Positions 34,152 to 43,463 of a stretch of DNA of 43,506 nt are shown here, in pieces. The position numbers and the translations under genes were made by a program. The notes beneath the pieces were generated by a model that saw nothing but the letters and a program-made list of their open reading frames with translations, was not told the origin of the DNA and did no database searches. Each line of letters opens with the position of its first letter. The first letter of the stretch is position 1. Source of the DNA: an uncultured Porphyromonadaceae bacterium (GTDB lineage: Bacteria > Bacteroidota > Bacteroidia > Bacteroidales > Muribaculaceae). The DNA lies in NCBI GenBank assembly GCA_900547825.1, contig URII01000013.1:1-43506 (forward strand). The letters run 5' to 3'.

Positions 34152-34906
34152 TACTCTGTTTCTCCGGCACAGGAAATTCCCGGCTTGTGGCTGAACGGCT
34201 GGCTATGTTGATGGAGCACAAGGTTACAATGCTGTGTGGCGATGTGCTGGCACACTCTGCCGGCATTGAGCTACCCGTGGAGGATGTGATATGGGTAATG
34301 CCGGTTTATTCCTGGGGTGTGCCTCCGGTAGTGGTAAAATGGATTGAATCATTGCCCGAGGGGTGGGGAACGGATGTATGCCACCATATTGTGCTTACCT
34401 GTGGAGACGACACCGGTAACGCCCATATAATGTGGAGGAATATTCTGAAACATCGCGGAATGAAGGCAGGAGCCTGTTTCAGTGTAATTATGCCCAACAC
34501 ATATGTGTTCATGAAAGGGTTCGATGTCGATTCTCCCGATCTCCGTGACGCTAAGCTTCAGCGTATGCCGGAGCGAGTGGATGAGATAGCGGGCAAAATA
34601 AACAACGGTTTCTCTGGCGATGATGTGATGCGTGGCCGATGGGCGTGGCTCAAGACCTCAGTGGTGTATCCGTGGTTCCGTAAATATGCCATGAACCCTC
34701 GGAAATTTAATGTCAGCCATGACTGTGTCAGCTGCGGGAAATGTGCCTCAGCATGTCCGTGCGGCAATATAAAATTGGTTGACAGGCGTCCTGTGTGGGG
34801 TGATAGATGTGCATTGTGCGCGGCATGCTATCATATCTGTCCGCGTCACGCTGTGGATTACGGCTCCTCCGCACGGTTCAAAGGCCAGTATAATATTAAT
34901 ATCTGA
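34148..34906 (+). CDS. EFR1 family ferredoxin (flavodoxin-like domain plus two 4Fe-4S clusters)
   Basis: 252 residues. Residues about 1-150 resemble flavodoxin (ILCFSGTGNSRLVAERLA phosphate loop), and the C-terminus holds two bacterial ferredoxin motifs, CVSCGKCASACPCG near 197 and CALCAACYHICPRH near 222. Such proteins pass low-potential electrons in anaerobes; the partner is unknown. The start ATG is inside the stop of the Smr gene and the stop lies 9 nt before a surface lipoprotein gene. Confidence 0.9.
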   Translation: MILCFSGTGNSRLVAERLAMLMEHKVTMLCGDVLAHSAGIELPVEDVIWVMPVYSWGVPPVVVKWIESLPEGWGTDVCHHIVLTCGDDTGNAHIMWRNILKHRGMKAGACFSVIMPNTYVFMKGFDVDSPDLRDAKLQRMPERVDEIAGKINNGFSGDDVMRGRWAWLKTSVVYPWFRKYAMNPRKFNVSHDCVSCGKCASACPCGNIKLVDRRPVWGDRCALCAACYHICPRHAVDYGSSARFKGQYNINI

Positions 34907-34915
34907 TTATTTTTA

Positions 34916-36055
34916 ATGACAGTGAAGCGTATTCTGACATTTTTTATTGCCCTTATGGCTGTCATGGTATATTCATGCCGTACGGATGAAATGGTTTTCC
35001 CTTCTGAAAACGAGAATGTAAACGGTGGTGAACCGCTGAATGGCTTAGCCGGCTTTTATCTTCTCAATGAGGGAAATATGGGTTCGAACAAATGTACGCT
35101 TGATTATTACGACTTTGCTTCCGGATCATATTCACGTAACATTTATGCCGAACGTAATCCTACGGTGGTAATGGAACTTGGCGATGTAGGAAACGATCTC
35201 GGCATTTACGGATCAAAGCTTTATGCGGTTGTCAATTGTTCCCATAAGGTTGAGGTGATGGATGCCGCCACGGCTGTAAGTATCGGACGTATAGATATAC
35301 CCAACTGCCGTTATATAAAATTCCACGGAGGTTCGGCCTATATAAGTTCTTATATAGGCATGGTGCTCAATGATCCCGACTGTCCGGATGGGGCGGTGTT
35401 CAGAGTTGATACGGCCTCGCTTGCGATCACGGGCAAAGTGCTTGTAGGTTTTCAGCCGGAGGAGATGGAGATTATCGGCAATCATCTGTATGTGGCCAAT
35501 TCCGGCGGCTACCGGCCTCCGGAGTATGATAATACGGTGTCGGTGATAGATCTCGACACTTTTGAGGAGATGGCGAGAATTCCCGTAGGCCTTAATCCCC
35601 ATAGAGTGAAGAAGGATGACTATGGACGTCTGTGGGTAAACTCCCAGGGCAACAGGGCTGATGTGCCGTCGCGGCTTATGGTAATGTCGCCCGGTCCCGG
35701 CACTAAGATTCTCACCAAGGTGGATACGGTGGATATTCCTGTCAGCAATTTTGCAGTGAAAGGTGATTCCATACTTTATTTTTCTGGCGTCGGGACTGCC
35801 CGGCCGGCCTATGGAATAATTGATGCCAGGACATTGGAAAAAATTTCCGACGGATTCATAACCGACGGTACTGATTCAAAAATAAAAATGCCCTATGGCA
35901 TTGCCGTGAATCCGCTTACAGGTGATATATATGTGACGGATGCCCGTAATTATGTCTCATCCGGCACGCTATATTGTTTTTCGCCTGATGGCAGGATGAG
36001 ATGGAGCGTCCGTACAGGTGATATCCCGGCTTCGTTCGCTTTCAGGGAATATTGA
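34916..36055 (+). CDS. YncE-like beta-propeller lipoprotein (BtuG-like fold)
   Basis: 379 residues. A lipoprotein signal ends V-Y-S-C (C21). The rest is repeated beta blades typical of YncE/DUF5074 propellers (for example NEGNMGSNKCTLDYYD, VVNCSHKVEVMDAAT, VANSGGYRPPEYDNTVSVIDLDTFE, GLNPHRVKKDDYGRLWVNSQGN). This is the class that includes the Bacteroides surface B12-capture protein BtuG, but no btuB, cobalamin transporter or riboswitch is adjacent (the upstream gap is 9 nt), so the ligand is open. Its 3' end overlaps the convergent queE by 14 nt. Confidence 0.8.
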   Translation: MTVKRILTFFIALMAVMVYSCRTDEMVFPSENENVNGGEPLNGLAGFYLLNEGNMGSNKCTLDYYDFASGSYSRNIYAERNPTVVMELGDVGNDLGIYGSKLYAVVNCSHKVEVMDAATAVSIGRIDIPNCRYIKFHGGSAYISSYIGMVLNDPDCPDGAVFRVDTASLAITGKVLVGFQPEEMEIIGNHLYVANSGGYRPPEYDNTVSVIDLDTFEEMARIPVGLNPHRVKKDDYGRLWVNSQGNRADVPSRLMVMSPGPGTKILTKVDTVDIPVSNFAVKGDSILYFSGVGTARPAYGIIDARTLEKISDGFITDGTDSKIKMPYGIAVNPLTGDIYVTDARNYVSSGTLYCFSPDGRMRWSVRTGDIPASFAFREY

Positions 36056-36611
36056 TCAGCTTATGGGTTTGCAGCGACAGCCGCCATTTGGGATTGTGTT
36101 TGATATAATCTACAGTCAGCTCCATTGTGGCGGCGTTCATGGCAGGGTCACCGTGATCGCACGGCTGTAGGAAACGGTGTGAGGCGTGTATATGGTCATA
36201 TGCTGCGGGATCTGTGTCTTCATTAACCATTACTATTTTCAGTTCATCCACATTCCGGAGCACAGGGGCTTTACCCTCTTTCGGCGAGCATGTCACCCAA
36301 TCGATAGCCTCAGGCAGCGGCATGGTGCCGTTGGTCTCTATCTGTACGAAGCATCCGGCTTTGTGAAGTTTATCTATAAGGCTATCGGTAATCTGCAATG
36401 AAGGTTCGCCACCGGTTATGACTACATGGCGTGATGTGAAATCCGTTACACTACGTACAATATCCTCTTCCGTCATATCTGTGCCTCCTGTGTGATCGGT
36501 ATCGCAGAACGGACAGCGGAGATTACATCCGCTGAGCCGCACAAATACGGCAGCTTTTCCGGTATGATATCCCTCTCCTTGCAGAGAGTAGAATATTTCA
36601 TTTATTTTCAT
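36042..36611 (-). CDS. queE: 7-carboxy-7-deazaguanine synthase
   Basis: 189 residues, radical SAM enzyme turning carboxytetrahydropterin into 7-carboxy-7-deazaguanine for queuosine. The [4Fe-4S] motif is C29-x3-C33-x2-C36 (GCNLRCPFC); a GGEPSL glycine/SAM motif follows near 92, and the ETNGT segment. Short form as in Bacteroidota. Overlaps queD by 4 nt and the convergent propeller gene by 14 nt. Confidence 0.95.
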   Translation of the reverse strand: MKINEIFYSLQGEGYHTGKAAVFVRLSGCNLRCPFCDTDHTGGTDMTEEDIVRSVTDFTSRHVVITGGEPSLQITDSLIDKLHKAGCFVQIETNGTMPLPEAIDWVTCSPKEGKAPVLRNVDELKIVMVNEDTDPAAYDHIHASHRFLQPCDHGDPAMNAATMELTVDYIKHNPKWRLSLQTHKLINIP

Positions 36612-36958
36612 AGGAGGTTCAGATCTTCGTCGCGGATATAAGTGGCCGTATTGTTATGGCTCTCCTCAACGTCCACACGGAAGCAGTGGGGCACACGTTC
36701 GCAGATCCAGCGTGCTATGTTTTCGGCTGTGGGGTTGAACGGCAGAATGTCGTTAAGGTATGTGTGGTCAAGAGGTTTGTTGACCAGTTCCTTGATGTCG
36801 TGGAAGTCAACTACCATTCCGGCTTCGTTAAGCTGATCGGATTTGCAATGCACGGTTATGATCCAGTTGTGGCCGTGCAGACCGGCGCATTTGCTTTCAT
36901 ATGGCAGTTCAAGACGGTGGCATCCGGCTATTTCTATTGTCTTCTTTACGATATACAT
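36608..36958 (-). CDS. queD: 6-carboxy-5,6,7,8-tetrahydropterin synthase
   Basis: 116 residues. Makes 6-carboxytetrahydropterin from dihydroneopterin triphosphate in the queuosine path. The active-site C24 and zinc ligands H14, H28 and H30 are visible (GCHRL, KCAGLHGH), plus the LDHTYLND helix. It overlaps queE by 4 nt, so both are made from one mRNA. The upstream 74 nt holds the malQ terminator hairpin and a competing hairpin next to the start codon. Confidence 0.94.
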   Translation of the reverse strand: MYIVKKTIEIAGCHRLELPYESKCAGLHGHNWIITVHCKSDQLNEAGMVVDFHDIKELVNKPLDHTYLNDILPFNPTAENIARWICERVPHCFRVDVEESHNNTATYIRDEDLNLL

Positions 36959-36965
36959 GATTGCA

Positions 36966-37013
36966 GGTGTTTCAGATTAAAACACCGGGGCGTATTAAAA
37001 CACGTCCCGGTGT
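36966..37013 (-). terminator. malQ terminator hairpin with an overlapping alternative hairpin before queD
   Basis: Stem one pairs 36982-36993 with 37002-37013 (12 bp, one G-U, 8-nt loop) and is followed by TTTTAAT on the minus strand. A second, exclusive stem pairs ggtgttt (36966-36972) with aaacacc (36980-36986). Stem two lies 7 nt before the queD ATG. Confidence 0.65.
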
Positions 37014-37032
37014 CATTATGTTTATGTATGTG

Positions 37033-39711
37033 TCAACGCCCCGAGTTGCGGATTTTGTCACGGAGATAGGAATTGAATTCCCCTGCCTCAAGCAGTTTCT
37101 CCATGGTGAGATGCATGCGGTAACGCCAATAATGACGTGGGTTTGCCGGAACGTTGATCTGTTCCTCCATAGGATTTTCGCGGCGTAGCACTCCGTGGAT
37201 TGAAAGCCAGTCCTGAAGAGGAAGAATGCAGAGCATTGACGGTGATGCGAGATGATTGGTCACGATGCGGTCGCATATCCACGGTTCGGCATAATAGGGT
37301 GCTGATCCGGGTTCACCGAGCACTTCGTTGTAGAAAGCCTGGGTTTTGGCGTGATCCTCTTCCCACCATTGGCGTATGCCCCCCATGTCGTGGGTTGAGG
37401 TGGTGCATACTGAATAATAGGGATAATTCCAAGTGTTGCCGAAACGGCTCTTTGGATCTTTCGGCATACGCTGTATTTCCAGTGAAAGTATTTCCAACTG
37501 ACTCATAACGGCAGGAACACAGTCGGGTATCATGCCGAGGTCCTCTGCACATACGAGCATATTTGTGGCGTCGATGAGATTGGGAAGCTTCCACATGGCT
37601 TTGCCATACCAGAAATCGTTGTGGCGATGATAGAAGAAATCATTATAAAGCCTGTCGAAGCACCATTTCTCGTAATCTGTCAGCGAACGGTAGATATAGG
37701 TGAATTGGGCTGATATGCGGGGATGGTATTTATCTTTTTCGTATGGATCCTCTATGAACAGCACTTCGTCAATAAGTCCAAGCAATGCGTTACAGAGCTT
37801 TTCGTTCTTGTCATTCTTTTCCTGTGATGCGAAGTATTCGGCAACTTTGCGTTGAGTCGAGAACTCATCTTTGAGCCTGTATCGCCCATAACCTGCATCG
37901 TTGAGGAAACGCGACCGGGCTTCGTCGGTGAATTCGCCGAAGAAATCGCCGAGGAAATAATCCATTATATACGGAGTGGTCTGTAGGTCGACGTCGAGCC
38001 AGAAGTCATAGTTATATTTAAGCTCATCGGGAGTGTAGGGGAGTGCCGGGCTGAAATATCCCAAAAGTCCGTGTACGGCGTCCATCGGGATCTGCCATAT
38101 GCGGAAGAATCCGAGCACATGGTCAATGCGGTAAGCGTCGAAATATTCGGCCATTTTGCGGAAACGCGCTTTCCACCATGCGAATCCGTCGCGGTTCATT
38201 TCTTCCCAGTTGTAGGTCGGGAAACCCCAGTTCTGGCCAAGTACGGAGAAATCATCCGGCGGAGCACCCGCCTGACAGTCGAGATTGAACAGGCGCGGTT
38301 CAATCCAGGCATCCACACTTGTACGGGAAATACCGATAGGAATGTCACCCTTCAGAGCTACTCCACGACTGTGGGCATACTCTATGACATGACGCATCTG
38401 TTTGTCAAGGTGATACTGCTGGAAATATACGAAGTTGATATCGTCGCTGTGGGTTTCCACGAAATGGGCCACTTTATCTTTGTCGTAAACAGCATATTCG
38501 CCCCATTTGGCCATCTCCACGGTTCCGTTAATGTCACGTAACGCACAGAACGCCGCATATGGTGTGAGCCATGAGGCATTGGCTTCCATAAACTGTGTGA
38601 ATTCCACGCTTGCCATTGTAGCGGGTCCGTCCTGGGCGAACAGTTCACGGGTGAACTGACGTTTGAGTTCATTCACCTTTTCATAGTCTACCTGATCCAA
38701 CAGATTCAGTTCTCGTCCCATGTGGTCGTAATAGGCCTGGCGTCCTTCATCGTTCAGTCGTCCCATGGCCTGAAGACGCAGGAACATGGGATGGAGTGCG
38801 AATGTGGAGTTTGCGTTATAAGGATATGAATCGGTCCATGTATTTGTCATGGTGGTGTCGTTTATAGGCAGGATCTGAATAAACTTCTGACCTGTCTCTA
38901 CTGCCCAATCCACCATTTTCATGAGGTCGTAGAAATCGCCCACACCGAAATCGTCCTCGCTGCGGAGAGAGAAAACCGGAATTGCAACACCGGCTCCGCG
39001 CCATGGTGCCAGAGGATTGACAAGACGCATGCCTCCCATCACCATAACTTCGTTTTTTTGTTCGGGAACCTTGTCGAGTTTGCGGTTATCGCCTCCTTCC
39101 CAGGCAACGAGTTCACCTGTTTCTCGTTTCAATATGGCGAATTTGAATTCGGAAGGTATCTCCAAGGCTTTTATTTCGAGCATCACATTCCATTCGGGGA
39201 ACTCACTGTCGTTCATCACTACAGCTTTAGCCGGATCCCAGTTGCCGAGACATTCGCAGCTGCCGCCTATTGCCACCACGCAATCTTCCGGCACCATAGG
39301 AGCCGATACGCGGATGTTGAGCAGCCCTGTTTTAGGCATCAGCGCTTCGTCACGGTTCTTACGCATACATATGCACTCGGTGAAAGCCGACGAATAGTAA
39401 GGCTTGTCCCATGGCTGATCCTGCCAACGGTCGAAAATCTCATAGGTCTTGGCTGCACGCCCGCGTCGGAAAGAGTGGGCAGGACCCCATTCACGTTTGG
39501 TGAATCCATTTTCGTGGCGCACTATGTAGCGGTAGCTGAACGATGGGGTGTTGTCAGGTATTTCTACTGACGTATGCCAGCTTTCAGCACCTTCAAGGGT
39601 GAGTTTCAGCGCCTTTGATTCGTCGCCCGAACCTAATACGTCCGGATCTCCGACCAGATATACTGATTCACCCCATGCCGTACGGTAGTCGATGTTGAAT
39701 GTGAGCTTCAT
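37033..39711 (-). CDS. malQ: 4-alpha-glucanotransferase, DPE2-like with two starch-binding domains
   Basis: 892 residues. Two N-terminal CBM20 starch-binding modules (about 1-110 and 125-225) are followed by a GH77 barrel split by the insertion typical of DPE2. Catalytic acids are in YRIDHVLGFFR (Asp nucleophile), CAEDLGMIP (Glu acid/base) and TSTHDMGG (Asp). It transfers glucan segments from maltose or maltodextrins, in the cytoplasm since there is no signal peptide. Ends in the hairpin before queD. No clear TAnnTTTG promoter is visible in the 165-nt upstream gap. Confidence 0.94.
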   Translation of the reverse strand: MKLTFNIDYRTAWGESVYLVGDPDVLGSGDESKALKLTLEGAESWHTSVEIPDNTPSFSYRYIVRHENGFTKREWGPAHSFRRGRAAKTYEIFDRWQDQPWDKPYYSSAFTECICMRKNRDEALMPKTGLLNIRVSAPMVPEDCVVAIGGSCECLGNWDPAKAVVMNDSEFPEWNVMLEIKALEIPSEFKFAILKRETGELVAWEGGDNRKLDKVPEQKNEVMVMGGMRLVNPLAPWRGAGVAIPVFSLRSEDDFGVGDFYDLMKMVDWAVETGQKFIQILPINDTTMTNTWTDSYPYNANSTFALHPMFLRLQAMGRLNDEGRQAYYDHMGRELNLLDQVDYEKVNELKRQFTRELFAQDGPATMASVEFTQFMEANASWLTPYAAFCALRDINGTVEMAKWGEYAVYDKDKVAHFVETHSDDINFVYFQQYHLDKQMRHVIEYAHSRGVALKGDIPIGISRTSVDAWIEPRLFNLDCQAGAPPDDFSVLGQNWGFPTYNWEEMNRDGFAWWKARFRKMAEYFDAYRIDHVLGFFRIWQIPMDAVHGLLGYFSPALPYTPDELKYNYDFWLDVDLQTTPYIMDYFLGDFFGEFTDEARSRFLNDAGYGRYRLKDEFSTQRKVAEYFASQEKNDKNEKLCNALLGLIDEVLFIEDPYEKDKYHPRISAQFTYIYRSLTDYEKWCFDRLYNDFFYHRHNDFWYGKAMWKLPNLIDATNMLVCAEDLGMIPDCVPAVMSQLEILSLEIQRMPKDPKSRFGNTWNYPYYSVCTTSTHDMGGIRQWWEEDHAKTQAFYNEVLGEPGSAPYYAEPWICDRIVTNHLASPSMLCILPLQDWLSIHGVLRRENPMEEQINVPANPRHYWRYRMHLTMEKLLEAGEFNSYLRDKIRNSGR

Positions 39712-39805
39712 ATCTTTATTGCTTTATAGGTTTTATGATTTAAGTTGTGTTCCTCTCTCCGGAGGCCCTTTTTCAGCCGTTAAAGTTAACAAGAAAAAAT
39801 AAAAC

Positions 39806-39848
39806 AATGGCTCCGGACAGCAGTAAAAATCCTGAGGACGGAGCCATT
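39806..39848 (-). terminator. Terminator of nrdJ
   Basis: aatggctccg (39806-39815) and cggagccatt (39839-39848) form a perfect 10-bp stem; on the minus strand it is followed by a T-rich run (GTTTTATTTTTT). The rest of the 165-nt gap 39712-39876 shows nothing else I can name. Confidence 0.8.
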
Positions 39849-39876
39849 TGTGTTTAAAAACATGTTTTAAGCGCTG

Positions 39877-42450
39877 TTATCCGCATTTGGATGTGCCGCA
39901 GGATGTGCATATAAGGCAGCCTTCCTGATATATCAGAGTTTCCTGTCCGCAATTGGGGCACTTCTGACCGGCGGCTTTGGTTCCGTTAGGAAGATATTTT
40001 TTGAGCGCACGCTCCACACCCATTTTCCATGTGTTTATTGACTGGCTGTCCAGCTCAAGGCTGCTGACGAGTTTCAGTACCTGTGAAATAGGCATTCCAT
40101 AGCGTAGCACACCGGATATGAGTTTGGCATAATTCCAGTATTCAGGATTGAATTTGTCGCTGAGACCTTCTATGGTGGTTTTATATCCACGTTTGTTGAT
40201 GAACTGGAAATCATAGCGTTTGTTGCCCTTTTCGTCAACGGCTTTTATTATTTTGCCGTGGGTTACTGATTTCGGACAGAATATGCCGTCGTCATCATCA
40301 GCCAGTCCGGTGAATATCTCATATGGAGCGCCGTCTATAAGCCCCACGAATGCGATCCATTTCTCTTTGTTGTTCTGAAACCGCACAACATCGGCTTCCA
40401 GCTCGATAGGACGTTTGGCCACATGAGGCTTTATTTCGTCGGCAGCAGGTTTTTTCTCCAATGTAACGAGCACACCAGAGCGGCAACCGTCACGATATAC
40501 TGTGCATCCCTTGCATCCTGCTTTCCACGCTTCAATATAGAGATTGTTGACCATCTCTTCTGTTACGTTGGCCGGCAGGTTTATGGTAACGGAAATTGAA
40601 TGGTCCACCCATTTCTGCACACGGCCCTGCATCCTGACTTTCTCGAGCCAGTCTATGTCGTTTGCCGTGGCCTGATAGTAGGGCGATTGCTTCACTATGG
40701 CATCAAGCTCTTCCTGAGTATAGTCGTTTTTTGCTTCTATGCCGTTGATACGCATCCATTCTATGAACTTGGGATGATATACTATATATTCCTCGAATGC
40801 GTCACCGGTTTCGTCAACATAGTCCACCCTGACGTCAGTGTCGTTGGGATTTACCTTGCGGCGGCGTTTGTAGACAGGCAGGAAAACGGGTTCTATTCCG
40901 GATGTGGTCCGGGTCATGAGGCTTGTTGTGCCGGTAGGGGCTATTGTAAGACAGGCTATGTTGCGGCGCCCGTGCACTTTCATATCCTCATACAGCTGCG
41001 GATCGGCTTCACGCAGACGGTTGATGTAGGGATTGGCTTCTTCGCGTGAGGCGTCATAGATTTCGAATGCTCCGCGTTCACTGGCCATTACAACCGATGA
41101 GCGATAGGCCGCCAATGCAAGTTCGCGGTGCACATTTTCAGAAAAATCTGTTGCCGCTGTGGTTCCGTAGCGGAGCCCGAGCGCTGCCAGCATGTCGCCT
41201 TCGGCAGTGGTGCCTACTCCGGTGCGGCGTCCCTTGAGGGTTTTGGTGCGTATCTTATCCCACAGATGAAGTTCGGTCTGTTTCACTTCGCCGGTTTCCG
41301 GATCGGATGCTATTTTTTCAAGTATCCGGTCTATTTTTTCCATCTCGAGGTCGATTATATCGTCCATGATACGCTGTGCTTTTCCCACATGTTCACGGAA
41401 AAGCTTATAATCGAATGACGCTTCGGGAGTGAACGGGTCGCGTACATAGGAGTACAGGTTGACCGCAAGAAGTCGGCAGCTGTCATAAGGGCACAGAGGT
41501 ATTTCACCGCATGGGTTGGTGGAGATGGTCTGGAAGCCTAAATCGGCATAACAGTCAGGCACTGATTCGCGGGTTATGGTGTCCCAGAACAGTACTCCCG
41601 GTTCGGCTGATTTCCAGGCATTGTGTACTATTTTGTTCCACAAAGTGGCTGCGTCAATCTCTTTTTTTATTTTGGGATCGGGGGAGTCCACAGGGTACGA
41701 CTGGATATATTTCTGGCCGTTTTCGGCAGCATGCATGAATTCATCGTCAATTCGTACTGATATATTGGCTCCTGTTATTTTGCCTTCCGTGAGTTTTGAA
41801 TCAATGAATGCCTCGCTGTCGGGATGCTTTATCGACACTGTGAGCATAAGTGCTCCGCGGCGTCCGTCCTGTGCCACTTCACGTGTAGAGTTGCTGTAAC
41901 GCTCCATGAAGGGGACAAGTCCGGTCGAGGTCAGCGCCGAGTTCTTCACTGGGGTTCCCTTGGGACGTATGTGTGACAGGTCATGTCCTACTCCGCCACG
42001 GCGTTTCATAAGCTGCACCTGCTCTTCGTCTATTTTTATCACTCCACCGTAGGAGTCGGGTTTGCCGTCCACTCCTATCACGAAGCAGTTGCTGAGCGAT
42101 CCCACCTGATAGTCGTTGCCGATACCGCTCATAGGGCTTCCCTGCGGCACTATGTATTTGAACTGGTCAAGGAGGCTGAATATCTCCTCTTCGCTCATGG
42201 GGTTGGGATATTTACGCTCTATCCGGGCAATTTCAGAGGCTATGCGGTGGTGCATTTCGGCAGGGGTAAGTTCGTAAATATTACCTGCCGAATCTTTCAG
42301 CGCATATTTGCTTACCCATACGCGGGAAGCAAGTTCATCGCCTCCGAAATATTCGAGTGATGCCTTGAATGCGTCTTCGTAAGAATGTGTCGGTTTCTCC
42401 ACGGTGTTGTATAACTGGCTAATAATTAGATAATTCTGTTTTGTTGTCAT
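39877..42450 (-). CDS. nrdJ: Adenosylcobalamin-dependent ribonucleoside-diphosphate reductase (class II)
   Basis: 857 residues from the ATG at 42450. Reduces ribonucleotides to deoxyribonucleotides using a cobalamin-generated thiyl radical. Markers: the NPCGEIPL active-site loop, the GVGTTAEGD segment, the APTGTTSLM phosphate-binding turn, and a C-terminal cysteine cluster (CPNCGQ...CLICTSCGTSKC) for reactivation or zinc. A longer frame from 42522 would put 24 extra residues across the promoter, so it is rejected. Depends on B12 supply; no cobalamin genes are in this window. Confidence 0.94.
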   Translation of the reverse strand: MTTKQNYLIISQLYNTVEKPTHSYEDAFKASLEYFGGDELASRVWVSKYALKDSAGNIYELTPAEMHHRIASEIARIERKYPNPMSEEEIFSLLDQFKYIVPQGSPMSGIGNDYQVGSLSNCFVIGVDGKPDSYGGVIKIDEEQVQLMKRRGGVGHDLSHIRPKGTPVKNSALTSTGLVPFMERYSNSTREVAQDGRRGALMLTVSIKHPDSEAFIDSKLTEGKITGANISVRIDDEFMHAAENGQKYIQSYPVDSPDPKIKKEIDAATLWNKIVHNAWKSAEPGVLFWDTITRESVPDCYADLGFQTISTNPCGEIPLCPYDSCRLLAVNLYSYVRDPFTPEASFDYKLFREHVGKAQRIMDDIIDLEMEKIDRILEKIASDPETGEVKQTELHLWDKIRTKTLKGRRTGVGTTAEGDMLAALGLRYGTTAATDFSENVHRELALAAYRSSVVMASERGAFEIYDASREEANPYINRLREADPQLYEDMKVHGRRNIACLTIAPTGTTSLMTRTTSGIEPVFLPVYKRRRKVNPNDTDVRVDYVDETGDAFEEYIVYHPKFIEWMRINGIEAKNDYTQEELDAIVKQSPYYQATANDIDWLEKVRMQGRVQKWVDHSISVTINLPANVTEEMVNNLYIEAWKAGCKGCTVYRDGCRSGVLVTLEKKPAADEIKPHVAKRPIELEADVVRFQNNKEKWIAFVGLIDGAPYEIFTGLADDDDGIFCPKSVTHGKIIKAVDEKGNKRYDFQFINKRGYKTTIEGLSDKFNPEYWNYAKLISGVLRYGMPISQVLKLVSSLELDSQSINTWKMGVERALKKYLPNGTKAAGQKCPNCGQETLIYQEGCLICTSCGTSKCG

Positions 42451-42468
42451 GCTTTGTCGGCATGACTG

Positions 42469-42501
42469 CAAAATTAGGGAACCCGCGGCTAAGTTTCCAA
42501 A
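42469..42501 (-). promoter_or_regulatory. Promoter of nrdJ
   Basis: Minus strand: TTTG at 42501-42498, 21-nt spacer, TAatTTTG at 42476-42469. The start of transcription near 42466 gives a 16-nt leader to the ATG at 42450 and shows the longer reading frame start is wrong. Confidence 0.75.
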
Positions 42502-42592
42502 TTTTTTAATATTTTTATTCATGGATTGTTCATAACTTTTTTATTTCGGAAAATTTCAACGGATATGAGGCCCGTGTAGTTTCAGGAATTGT

Positions 42593-42600
42593 TATATTTG
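42593..42600 (+). promoter_or_regulatory. Candidate -7 element for the nitroreductase
   Basis: TAtaTTTG at 42593-42600 with a leader of about 20 nt; no good -33 box. Confidence 0.5.
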
Positions 42601-42622
42601 CATCCGTAACAAAATTATTTAT

Positions 42623-43393
42623 ATGGACTTTTCGGATTATTTTATAAACCGCGCCACATGCAGGCGTTTTTCATCGCGTGAAGTGACCGATGAGCTGCTA
42701 TCGTCGCTTGTCGCTATGGCCTCACATGCTCCTACCACCGGCAATATGCAGGTATGCACCGTAATTGTGACCCGCGACCCGGAAGCGCGTAAAGAACTTG
42801 CCGCTGCCCATTTCAATCAGCCGGCAGCAACGGGTGCACCTGTGCTGATGACTTTCTGTGCCGATTTCAACCGGATGACACAGTGGTGCAGGGCCTCGGA
42901 TGCAGATGCCGGATATGATAATTTCCAGGGATTCATAACCGCCTTGCTTGACACAGTGGCTTTCGCGCAACAGTTCAATACTGCTGCGGAGATGCACGGA
43001 TTAGGATGCTGTTATTTCGGCACCACCACTTATACCGCTCCGCGCATAGGTGAACTGCTGAAGTTGCCGCGGCTTGTGGTTCCTGTCACGACTATCGCCG
43101 TCGGGTGGCCAGAGGGTGATTCTGCTGAAGTAGGCCGCTTGCCGTTGGAAGCCGTGATGCATTATGAGCATTATAATAATGTAGACGATGATGCAGTACG
43201 CGCACTTTATGCTGAGAAAGAGGCCCGGAGTGACAGCCGCGGTTTTGTGGCTGAGAACTCTAAGGATAATCTTGCCCAGGTTTTTACTGATGTTAGGTAT
43301 CCGCGTACCATGATGGAGGAATTCTCGGATGTATACCGAAATTATATAGAGGCGCAGGGATTTCAACTTGGTGAAATACGCAAAAAATGTTAA
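42623..43393 (+). CDS. FMN-dependent nitroreductase family protein
   Basis: 256 residues, nitroreductase fold that uses NAD(P)H and FMN to reduce nitro groups or quinones; a dimer in the cytoplasm. The FMN-binding start is clear (INRATCRRFSSREV with two Arg; MASHAPTTGNMQ near 32-43), then the HGLGCCYFGTTTY segment and the VAVGWPEG turn near 160. The long C-terminal extension (about 195-256) matches the NfsA-like subgroup. Native substrate unknown. Divergent from nrdJ. Confidence 0.9.
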   Translation: MDFSDYFINRATCRRFSSREVTDELLSSLVAMASHAPTTGNMQVCTVIVTRDPEARKELAAAHFNQPAATGAPVLMTFCADFNRMTQWCRASDADAGYDNFQGFITALLDTVAFAQQFNTAAEMHGLGCCYFGTTTYTAPRIGELLKLPRLVVPVTTIAVGWPEGDSAEVGRLPLEAVMHYEHYNNVDDDAVRALYAEKEARSDSRGFVAENSKDNLAQVFTDVRYPRTMMEEFSDVYRNYIEAQGFQLGEIRKKC

Positions 43394-43397
43394 TTTG

Positions 43398-43429
43398 TTT
43401 GTGGTAATAAAAAAAACACTCTATATTTG
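43398..43429 (+). promoter_or_regulatory. Promoter of tRNA-Glu
   Basis: TTTG at 43398-43401, 20-nt spacer, TAtaTTTG at 43422-43429, about 34 nt before the tRNA 5' end. Exact Bacteroidota promoter. Confidence 0.75.
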
Positions 43430-43463
43430 CACTCGCTTTTGAGGCGCATGCCTCGGCAGTTAT

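Noticed and set aside
39779..39790. gttaaagttaac partial palindrome upstream of malQ as an operator
   Set aside because: Short and A/T-rich; likely chance in a gap that already contains the nrdJ terminator.
42451..42522. 24-residue N-terminal extension of NrdJ
   Set aside because: An exact consensus promoter for nrdJ lies inside it, so it cannot be in the main transcript.
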